Positions 13,801-25,800 of a DNA stretch of 64,000 nt are shown piece by piece. The notes beneath the pieces were generated by a model that was not told the DNA's origin, made no database searches, and was given only the letters and a program-made list of their open reading frames with translations. Within the stretch, counting starts at the first letter, position 1. Every line of letters begins with the position of its first letter. The translations under genes and the position numbers were made by a program. The DNA comes from Paragonimus skrjabini miyazakii (Eukaryota; Platyhelminthes; Trematoda; Plagiorchiida; Troglotrematidae): assembly GCA_014338405.1 (NCBI GenBank), contig JTDE01002897.1:9312-73311 (forward strand). Reading direction: 5' to 3'.

Positions 13801-16800
13801 AACAAGGGTATTTTGGATGGCCACCGTCCCTGATGTATGAACAGTGTTCTCTGATGTGATGAGCGTGAATTGTAGTAATGTTAGGAGACGCATCTTCTAA
13901 CGAAGCAGCAAAGGCAAATCACGTCATATCGATTGATCGATCCGGCTTCAGTTTAATGTATATGTTCTTATTAATCCAGTTAATCAAGCTCATTGAATTA
14001 ATCAGATTGCAGCTGCGCGATCGAACACCTGTATATTATGTGAACTGTTTTCACGAGTGCACTTTCTAATGCCCCTCTCTAACGTGATTCGTACTCCTTC
14101 GGACCTATTCATTTCGAGCCTCTGTTGCCTCGTCTTTCCAATAAACACTGTTGCCGCACCTATTCTTTTTCTCGGTTCTGGGTCAGCGATTGAGCGCGTT
14201 ATATCAAGTAGAAACGTCTTTTTGTGACAGTTAAGCATCGATGTGAACCGCTGATGTATTTCTGTCTATAATGATGATGATGATGAGAAACGTCTTTTGT
14301 ACAAAACGTCGGCTCCAAACAGTTTGATATGATTAGACAAAGACAATTTGGGAAAAACGAATGTGTACAGAAGACCTATATCTGTGGCGTGTGGGACAGA
14401 ATCGGGACCAAGGTTGATAACTACGAAGGATATAGAAGCCCGAACATAGACATGTGGATCGAATTATGGGGGTGATGGACTGCTGCATTCAGTCATCCAC
14501 GTTTTAAAAGGTGCCTCAGATCACAGTTCATGCTGTTATTGTTGATTGAAATTTGGCACTCGTTCTGCAAGGAGGGTGAGAGTTTATGGACAACCGTCTA
14601 GAGCGTTCATCACTCTCAATCCTGTTCGTCAAGGGTATCCTATTCTCTTCTTCCTGTCCAGTCTCGTCATGGAAGACATTCTGGAAAATGCGCTTGAAAA
14701 ATCCACTGAGGTGGTTGGTGTTGAGCTTCTTCCTAGTGCTAAGTTGACCTACATGGAGTATGCGGATGCCGTTGTCTTACTTAGCCCCTCTATCGAAGAC
14801 ATGCAGATGAACGAGGTGCATGTCTCGGCTGATTTGTGTGGAATACGCTTTGCACCTCCAAAATGCAGGGTGCTGCTTCAGGACTGGGACATTCGCACAC
14901 TCATGTTTTTTATCGTAGGCAATCCACTTGAGACTGTGGACAGTTTGAATAGCATTACCTCGTCGGCCTGTTATATTGCTGATGAGATATAATCGAGGAT
15001 ACCAACGGCACAAAGTGTCTGTGATAGCCTGCGTCATCTGTGGCGTCGAAAGGGAGGGTATATAATGCTTGTGTACGTTCTGTTTTGCTCTATGGTTCAG
15101 AAACGTGGTCCGATCGCGACGGAGCTGTCAAGAAGCCTGTTGTGTCTAATCAACATTGTCTCCGCCAGTTGGTCCACACTAAGCGGACTGATATCGTGAA
15201 CAATACGGTCGTTCGCTGGCCCGTATTCTGGCACGCTCGGAACACGCGATCAATTGGTCAACTAATCACGTTGCGATGGTTGGGTTACGTGCCTCGCACA
15301 TCAGCTGAGCGTATACCGCACCGGGCGATATCTGCTGAGATCACCAACATTTGGGTAAGACCGCGTGCTGATCAAGCAACGGCGTGGTCACGAAGTACGA
15401 AAACCCCGACAGATCCGTTGAGCAAAGTCGGTAGGTGTTGACTGCTCAGCTGGGGTCCTCATGATCACTCAAATCACTGGTTGGAAAAGGTGTCCGAGAT
15501 GGCAGTGTGCCGCGGTCAATGGCTTATCTGCATTCATATCATTTCTAGCCCCTCCGCTTACTCCAATTTGTTTAGTCATCATTATCCCTATTGCTATCAT
15601 TATTTTCATTACTCTAACCTTTTTAGCAACGTTTCTCCTTCACTATTAAGGTGAGTGGCTTCCCGAGCCACAGGCTCATGGCTGCTTTCGTGATGATGAT
15701 GATGATGGAGTTTGACGATTTAGGTTATTTCTGTCAGCACTTGACTAGAGCCTTTGCATTCACATAGGTCTTTCGGCTGACCCACTGCGAAAGAAAGCAC
15801 TAGCTTCTAGTTACCGTCATACTAGGGCTAATAATTACTTTAGATCGTCATCTGTGTCGAAATTTTCCCTCCGATCCTCATGGTTATGGGGCGAGTGCGT
15901 TAACCGTAGCGCCAGTAACTCCACAATAGGCATGGCCGAATAATCTGTTGTGTCCAATCGAATACCAGTGAGCCATGCAGTTGGCCAATCAGATTACTCT
16001 GACCTTCAAGCGATCGATGACACATGCGGACAGCCGCTGCCCGTGCTGTGTGGACTGACAGTTTTCTGTAACGTATCGGTTGCTCTAATAAAACTTACTG
16101 ACTGCTAATATTTACCGTCGTTCTTGAATACAACAGTATCCAAACTTGTTTTTGCTCAATCTTACTAACTCTCATAATCTTCTGGGAAACTCCCATGTTT
16201 ATCAAACAAACTGACGAACAACTGACGCAAGTAAAAATTTAGTCTGCTCTAACTCGCACATAACCTGTGGCTGAATTGCGGTTGTTACCTCCAACTAAAA
16301 GTGTTGGTCTGTTTACTCATAATGGTGACCTACCGAAATGTTCTTTCTCGCATGTAATTACTTGCAGTTGCGGTGACATCTATATCGGCTGAACAGATCG
16401 GTGCTTACGACAAAGAATGGTTGAACATATGCCTAAGTGGTTGGTGCGCGCCATGACGCAACAGACAATGGCAACAGAACGAGTGAGACAAAATCCGACC
16501 TCATCCATTGCAAAACACATCATGGAACAGGTCACGTTGTTGACCCCGCCAACTCGTTTCAAGTGTTGTTGCGTAATCCGAACCCGGAATTGTTTGTATT
16601 CTCCCAGGAACTGTTAATCAATACTCGCAGTCCCGTCTTGTGTGTGCATAAACTGTTGACTCACGCAGTTTGTCTGCTCTGGAACTGATAGCAGTCATCG
16701 TATCATGTAAATCCAATCGCTGATTGTTACTATTGTTGTTGCTATCCGCATATCCTGTGTATTCTGATGTTTCACGTTAGTCACGAATGTTAACATCTCA

Positions 16801-19800
16801 CGACGTATGTCTTCTATCGTTATTGGTTAACCGAATCAAGGGAACTGAGTGTCTTAAAGAGAAATCTGTTGATGTTTTTCAATCGTGGTCGAAAGTAGCC
16901 AATATTCGATGTCTTACTCTTTCCTGCTTCGTATCCGAACTAGCATTCTATGTTCGTTTTCGGTTAATCATGGCATTCTCAGGAGCTTTTGCCTACGTTG
17001 GAAGGTAAATTCGTCTACATTCTTCTCATTCCCATAGGTAATTTCACAGCTGTTACGTAAAGCGCGCGAGCATGACTTCCTTCTGCCCACCTACCAATCT
17101 CAGCAGAGTGATGAATTTGTCGGCGCTACAGTGCTGGAACCACGCAAGGGTTTCTACAACGAGCCGATTGCCACGCTGGATTTTGCCAGCCTATATCCGA
17201 GCGTCATGATGGCTCATAACCTGTGCTATTCTACCCTGTTGCAAGTGAACAACACTGCTGGTCAGGGCTCCGCATCCAGCTTGCAAGCACTTGTGGATCG
17301 GTACAGCCTGACTCCGGACGATTATATTCGGACACCGACCGGAGCTTACTTTGTCAAACGCTCAGTACGACGTGGTCTGTTGCCGGAAATCTTGGAGCAG
17401 CTCCTCAACGCTCGTAAAAGGTGAACGTATTCTGGTGCTTTTTCTGATGGTGTGTAATTACATTTCCAGTTGATCTACCGCCGTAACTCAGGCTGTCGTG
17501 TGACTTCCCTGGGCTGGTACGTACGTGCATTAAATTAAGAACTCCCAGATACACGTAATAAGAACCAGACGCGAAATGAAAATTCGTACAAATGGGAGAC
17601 AATGTACATTGTGCAAAAGCTACTGCACGTCTCGTGAAGCGCTATATGATACCGATACGTAGTAGTAAATAGGACGGCTAAGGATCCAGCCGTCGAGCGC
17701 GGAAACACGCCGGAAATGTGTATGGCGCTGTTGGGGCTCAGAAGCCAACAGACGTGCAAGAAAACAAATGCACGCATCAAGCGAACGGGGGTGAACGTCC
17801 TTATGATCTTATGTACAATACGAATGAGTATTTTAAAAGTTGCTTTACAGCAGATACAGCAGATATCGGAGTATTCTCCACGTAACCACACCGGTACCTT
17901 CGTATTGCTCAGAACATTTGGGACAGCTAATTTATAGTGTTTGACCACAGCTTTCGCATTCAGGTGGACTTTTTGATCGGCCTCTTTTAAAGAGAAGTAC
18001 CCACAAGTGAATACAACTTCGTCTTGGACTGAACTGAGCTGTTTGAACCGAACCGATTGTGTAAAATGGTGGTCGCACCGGGAGTAGTCTGAATTGGGTT
18101 ACACTTACGAATCTCGCTATACGCGCCCAACACGAGCCCTCTCATTCCGAAACAGTGCCTCCCCCTCGCGGAACCACGGATCCGGTCATCGAGTTGCATT
18201 AGCACCGTTCCAGAGCCATTGCTGTTGGCCCGCGCCACAATTAAATGGCTTCCCATCACGGGAATTGATAGTTGCGTGCCTCAGACCTTCCCGCGAGGAA
18301 ATTGGGCGACAAGCGCCCTTCGGAGCCTCGCACAAACAAGCTCCGGGCGACCGGTCGGACGTCTTAGGTCACTGTAATTATATTCACTGTGACATGCATT
18401 ACGCGTAGGACGCTCATTTGCAAATTATTTTCTTAGTTCATTTCTTTTCCTCTAAGTTCTCGAATTTCAGTTGTTTGGGAGGTTAGACAACCATACCCTA
18501 TTCAAAAGTTGACTTGCGGACATCGGTAAATTCATAATGATAAACATTTTCCCTAATCACTTATAAGTAGTATATTACGTTTTACGATCTTTTAAAATAT
18601 TTTTTTTGCTTTTCACATTTTGCAGAGCAAAGGCTGAACTGGCGAAAGAGACGGACCCACTGCGGAAACGTGTATTAGACGGTCGTCAGTTAGCTTTGAA
18701 GATAAGCGCGAATTCTGTGTACGGCTTTACGGGGGCACAAGTTGGCAAATTACCTTGCTTAGAGATCTCTGCCTCGGTGACTTCCTTTGGTCGTCTGATG
18801 ATAGAACAAACGAAAACACAAGTTGAAGAAAAATTTTCAGTTGCCAACGGATATGCTCACAATGCGACGGTAAGTAGAACTGTTTACTGACTGGGGTCAC
18901 TTTGACTGTTTCAATCAACATATGACATAAGATACAGTTCAAAGGTAAATCCCATGTTCTACAACGAAGTCGCAGCAGACGACGGGAGTAAGGTTAGCAT
19001 TTCTCAACTGCAAACCTCTGGTGGATTTACCAATAGAGGTGCAGAGGCGCAAACACTGGGTGAATAGTACGTAAGTATACCTAGCTGCAGATCACAAACG
19101 ACTTTTGAGCGTATAGGCAGCCAAAGTCAGAGTGAAGTTAGAGAATCTACCAACTCACAAATCACCCGATCCAGATTTGATATCCCCTGTCGTTTTAAAA
19201 AGCTGCGCCACAGAATTAGCAAAACCACTTACAGCACTTTTCAGTCACTCCTTATCAACCGACCGTTTACCGAAAGCCTGGTAACAGTTCACAATCACAC
19301 CTATCTTCAAAGGTGGTTACAGAGATGACCAAACAAACTATCGACCAGTAGCGTTGCCTAAGTGGTCCTTAAGATAATGGGGAATTTACTAAAGATGACT
19401 CTCCGGGCTAAGGTTGAGGACTTCCAACCCATCACTAAGGAGTAACATGGCTTTCTTTGGAGATACTCAGGCGTCACGAATCTGCTGATTGTTGGTGATG
19501 TTTGGACGAAGGCTGCAGACGTAGGATTGGCCATAGACGTGGGTTATCTTAACTTTTCCGAAGTCTTTGATATGGTTAATGATTCCATCTTGTTACGGAA
19601 ACTCAATAGTTATGGCCTTGATAAGAGCTTACTCGCCTGGCTAGAAGATTATCTCACTGAAAGTAGGTTCACCGCCAAGAGTGATTCCCGGCCAACAGCG
19701 GTGTTTCGCACGGTTTAATCTCAAGATCCATTGCGTTCATCCTTCTCGTCATTCAACTACTCAGTGTGTTGTTCTACACCGATGACACAAATCACTGGCG

Positions 19801-22800
19801 AGTTGTAGAGTGCCTGGAAGATGTGCTGACCTTGCAAAACGATTTGAACTGCCCTATTTAGTGGTCCATACAAAATAACTTGCCGTTCTGTGCCAACGAA
19901 TGTAAAGTCGTGTACGTTCATCATGAAAATTTTATTGACTGCTACCTTAGAGACACAAAGCTGCTCGTGTCAACGTCCTAAAAACACCTAGGTGGTAGAC
20001 AGTTTGAGTTTGTCTATAAATTGTACCGTCATGGCTAAAATGGCATAAATAACCCTGAACCTTTTGAGAATAATTTGTGGAATTTTCCACTCTGAATTGT
20101 TTCACGGTATTTTCGCCTCCATAATCCACCCACACTTGGAAATGAATATGCAAGCCATAAAAAAGTTTTAGCACTTATTAAAAGTGTTCAAAGACGAGCC
20201 ACTGGAAGAAGTATTGACTCAGAGAACCCCTCTTCTCAGGAAGATTGGCAGAATTGTCAATGAGTTGTAGGCATCTCTTGGGGACCTCATTCTTATCTAC
20301 AAAATGCTCCACATTCTGGATCATTCCTTGGCACATTTTCTTCCACTAAATAAGAAGTCATTCGCTAAAACTGAGTAGTAGAAGATACAGGTTACTTTGT
20401 AAACAAAACTGCTTCACAGTTGAGATTTGTTCACGTTGGAACGCATTACCTAACTCTACGGTCACGGCGGAATCGGCTAGGAGTTTTGAAATATTACTCG
20501 ATCGGCACATACTTGACAGATGATCGTCACCACAATTTTTCTAACCGCTCTATTAGCCCAGTTTCACAGATCGTCAGCTGATCGTGTCTGACTGAATGTT
20601 GTTTCAGTGTTTGTCGCTGAAATGATTGCAATCAGCAGCTTCATTGAATTTTCCTTTTATTTAATTCCATTTGTCTTTTCTTCACACTTATAAACCATTC
20701 AACACAAGTTTTCAACGGTCAGCATAGAAGCAGGAACACACACACACACACAAAATTTTCTGTCTCACGTAACAACCTATGCATCTATACAAATACATGC
20801 TTTTTCTTGTAGCAAGCTTGCCAGTAGCCCGAAGGTCTTGCGTTTGCGGTTGTGTTTGATATTTCCGCCAAATCCTACTTTTCTTTCTATTCCATTGCAG
20901 GTGATCTATGGAGACACAGATTCTGTCATGTGCAGGTTTGGGGTGAGCACAGTGGCTGAGGCAATGGAGTTAGGACGTAAAGCTGCTGAAGTAATCTCTG
21001 CAGGATTTCCCCACCCGATTCGCCTGGAATTCGAAAAAGTCCGTGCATCTGAACTTTCGAAGTGTCTCTTTCTCATTTTATAGGTCTACTTTCCGTATTT
21101 GTTAATCAACAAGAAACGTTATGCCGGACTGTACTTTACAAAACCTGATCACTACGACAAAATGGACTGTAAAGGTATTGAAACTGTACGTCGCGATAAC
21201 AGTCCACTTGTGGCCAATCTCATCAGTGCATGTTTGGAGCGAATCCTAATTAACCGGTTGGTGATTGTTGTTTATACGTGATTATCCGCTTTGTTATCTG
21301 CTACTACTTTCTTTTCATCTAATGTGCATAATTAATTTCTCACCTGCTACACTAGTTCGCTCTTCTGGTTACGCTATATATTTTAGGAAAATACAAGCGA
21401 GCCCGATTCATGAATTCATTTCTTTGTGACTGTAACCTGTTTGAACAGGTCAAATCAATAGCGCGTATGCATTTCACTGCAGTGTTGTATCTTTTGAACG
21501 CTCACTGTCATCAGTATTCTGTGACTCACCTGAGCCGGTCGGCGTTACTGGTGTTGAACAGTTTCTAAAAATTCAGAGTTATTTGTGGTTGTCACTTTGT
21601 ATTCCAGCGTGAGTGTATCACGTTTGTGGTAACGAAATACCGATCCAAGCATCCTCAATTACATCAGGATGTTTTAGTAAGGTGTTAGTAATGGTTTAAC
21701 TATCAGTTAGGCCAACAGGTCGACACATTTATCCCTAAGCCATATCAGTCTGACGACGGGACCGCTAGTTATGTGATATGTGCGCTGTTTTGACATAAGG
21801 CGACAGATAATTCTGAAGTAAGAGGTCTCATGAAAATCCTCCAAGTGATGGAAAAACAAATGAGCATGACCCAGTGATTCAGTAAACGATGACGTAGTCA
21901 GATTATAAAATGGCGCATGCACATTTAGTGTTATAGTAGCGAGTATCGAACTGCCTGATAGCTTGAGCAGGAACTTTGAAGTAAACGAAGCTTGATTTGA
22001 CAACCCTACTACTGACAGTTAGCGCCATCGTAATTAATCACCTATATTAAGCTGACAATCTTCTGGGGAACTTCTAGTTGTGCTTTCTTCTGCTACAATG
22101 CACTGTCGCATTCTGCCTCCGACTCGTTCAGTACATTACGATATCCGCAAAGTTATCCTCTACAAGACTAGGTGAAACTGATTGTGAACCGGGTTGTCAC
22201 TGTCACTTGACACGCTTGTTCATTATTAGCTAGCGATTTATCTTTGAAGTGGAAACAAATAGCAGACATGTCAAACGACTTTTCGACCAGCTTCATCATC
22301 ACAATCTTTCACGATCACAATTGACATTTTGGTCATCCGAGTATAAATTGAATCGGATCTTTTGGTTCCCTTTTTTTGCATAACTTACGCGTTCAATCTG
22401 TATGGAACGCTCGAGTGTGATTTTGCTTGTTGCTTTTAAACTAACGCGCACCTTTTCGTTAAAACAGCTAACCTGCATTGTATGTACGCTCTGGGGTTTG
22501 TATAATTTTCTTCTTCAGTGATCCGGATTCAGCCATTACATATGCGCAAGGTGTGATATCCGATTTGTTGTGCAATCGAATCGATATCTCACAGCTGGTG
22601 ATCAGCAAAGAACTAACGAAAACAGACGAAGAATATGCCGGCAAGCAGGCGCACGTGGAACTGGCGACTAAAATGCGCAAACGAGACGCCGGCTCCGCGC
22701 CACATCTGGGCGATCGTGTCCCATATGTAATTACTGCTGTGGGTGGGAAGAATGCAGCAACTTATACAAAGGCTGAGGATCCACTTTATGTTCTGGAACA

Positions 22801-25800
22801 CAATATCCCGATCGATACAAAATATTATTTGGAAAACCAATTGGCCAATCCACTCCTACGTATTTTTGAGCCTATTCTGGGTGAAACTAAGGCAAAATCA
22901 GTTCTTCTGAGTGAGCTTCTAGTTATCATTATCGTACCCTTACAGTTAGTTAACCATTCCATTTATAGTTACGTCAAAAGTCGAGCACGTTACGCAATCT
23001 TGATCGTTAACCCGCTATCATGGATCGTAGCCCGTCATTGGTTCACATTGCTATATAAACGTCGTACATCCATGGGGAGAATATCAAGCCCTACTTATAA
23101 TCCAGCAAAAAGGGAATCGATGGGACGTAATTACTAAAATTCAGTGTTTAAACATTTAATATTTGTATGCCCACGTCTCGTAAACAGGCAGCCGTGATTC
23201 ACAGAACAACTCGTGTTCCCTATCCATCTTCATTATTCGCATTTAACTCACAATCTACTCAGCCAGCCAATAACAACCCTCACATCATCCGGTTGGCCAC
23301 CACCCCCTCCTAATGTTTTCATTCACAAAGGTACTAGTCCGAGAGAGTAACCTGACCCTTCAGTAGTCAACCACATTTTACCATATCCTGCTGCTACTTT
23401 GCTCCCTACACCAGTCGGTTGCTGTTTTTTTATAACCAGTGTTCGGCGTGACAACCAACTAGTTAGCACCCTTGTTATATATGTGTGTATGCTGTCCCAA
23501 AATGAAGCTCATGGCGATTCTTTAATTCATATCTCTACAAACCAATGACTGAATTGTCTGGGTCCGATTATTTGTTCGTACTCCGTGTGTTAATTCTCTG
23601 CATTTTTCTCGATTGCAATGGTTAACGGCCAAGTATGTGACCATTCAGGTCACATGCTCTATGATTTCACATTAGCGTACTCATATTTCTGTTTGGTCGT
23701 TTGCAGACGGTGAACATACACGTGTCAAAGCCGTTGTACATTCCAAAGTTGGCCAACTCTCAGCATTCACACAAAAACGGGCTACCTGCGTCAGATCAGG
23801 TAATTATGACGAACCAGTATCATGCACATTTTTCATCGTTAAGCTTGGACCATATAAATCGCTTGTGAAACTGAACGTTGTTAGTTAGAATCCTGACTAT
23901 TTCAAAGATCCCTTTCTGAACCCAGAATGTCCCGCTCACGTTTGATTTTGTAAGTCACATGCCAGTACGAACGCTTTTACCGCATTCATAATTCCTCGTT
24001 TGGTGTGCCATCACAAAGATGCCCTAGTACAGGTTAAATAAAAGATTTAAAATTCGTATGTTTGCTCACGACTGCCCTGCGAATCACATCTTGGTAGACA
24101 CCCACAAACTCTTGACATTCGATCGCTTTTGTCCCAATCAAATATCAAATAAGCTGGCTGTTTGAACGGCGCGACGCTTTTTTGGTATTTGAGAAATCTC
24201 CGATTTCACGAATGACAGACCACATAACGAAAATATACAGTCCATGCAGCTGCTGCACGGTGGTTTGTTCTTTGAGGTTGCAGACAGTGGGTGGTCAAGC
24301 AACGGCGTGATTAAGAGTCACAGAAACCTTGGGCGTCCTGCTGAGCTGGGTTGTAAGATAGGCTGTGCTAGCATCCACGTCGCTGGTTGCAGCCGTTCCA
24401 GAAGATGGCAGTATGGTAAGTCTGTACCCGTAAGCTTGTTGACTTTTCACTGCATTACAAATATTTTTTTTTCATACATTTGTACTTATTTATTAGTCTC
24501 AGGGCTACTCTTCGTGATCAGCTGCTAGGGTTTGGAACGGGTTCATGCACCTAAAATACAACTACCCCTGCGAGTTGCGCATTACTGTACTGTAGGCATC
24601 GGATGCGTATGCAGTTTGATTTACAACATATCCGTAACGCGATGGTGCTGGGTGACAGTGATATCGTAAGGTTATAAAACAAGCTTAGTGTTATCCGCGC
24701 AAACGGTCCTATAATTTGCTTGCGTGTGGACTTGCTCACTGCTCGGCCGCTTTCGGAGGAGAGAAGAATTTACTGTAATCCGACTGAGTGCGTTGTAACT
24801 GGTATCTCATTTGCCTTGGTACGTCACAATCTAGTGAACATGAAAAAAACGACGTCTGATTATTGTATGACCTTGCAGGTAGGCCTGATAGTGTGGTACA
24901 AATAAGTTTTGTGGAGCGCGCATCATGTTACCATCTAACTGACTTAAGCTGTGCATCTCACCTAATAGTGTAATGATGCAACCTGCGTCGCAGATAACTG
25001 GTATCAGTCAGTTCTGTAAGCCGTGCCATCCCCCCTCCCAATTCATCACCTTACGCGCCTACACATTACTGTGGCTTCCTACTCGTTTGACCATGGTGGA
25101 AAATCGACCAACGGATGCGCACATGTCTTATCATGCACACCGCTCTGAACCAACATGTCCGAGTCGGACCACAGTGGACGCCTCGGTTGCCCGTCTGCTG
25201 ACTGCTAACGTGTTCTCAGTCTATGTGCAATGTGGTCAGAACTGTTACAGGTGACCGTAGCAGGGGCATGCTCGGTCGCTCACATCGGGTGAGGAATGCA
25301 GGGAGCGTCTCGGTGCAATTTGATGTTTGACTCCCTATCTTGTAACTCGTCCGACCATCTCTACGGCTTCTGCAGTGCAGAGTGACTCCGAGGGCACAGT
25401 ACGGATCGTTTGCTAGGGTGAGATTAAATTGCCCAAGTGGACATGTGCACTTATGAACGCCAGAGCAATAGCAACCAGTTAGTGTCGTTGGGGCTAGTAG
25501 GAGATGCGTGTACCGCACTCCATTTTCGCAAAGTATGCAGCAGAAGAATTCCAACTATCAATTATGATTGTGTTGAGAACGTAGCACCACTTACTCCAAA
25601 TAGAACCCAATCCGAAAAAAAGAAAATCTAACCCGTGTTTAATGTTGCTTTGGCGTCTCGTTTTGCCAGTTTTATTCACTTCGAAGTTGTAGTGATTAAT
25701 GGTAGCGGTTCTGGCCTGTCGGATACGATGTACCGCCACAATTTCTTTGTTGTCATTGGTACGATGAGGTCCTCTTGATGGTTTCCAAAAACTCGTAGCT

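Noticed and set aside
22911..23137. Continuation of the POLD1 exon l frame to 23137
   Set aside because: The residues after 22910 do not match POLD1, whereas a GTGAGC donor at 22911 and the exon at 23707 restore the family sequence in phase.
24345..24380. A possible POLD1 micro-exon (CTGGGTTGTAAGATAGGC) that would restore a CxxC in CysA
   Set aside because: The bases fall inside a stretch that aligns with the RTE family 2 3' end at 15440-15510, and it would need a weak GTCAGA donor in exon m and a poor donor after it. Coincidence is more likely.
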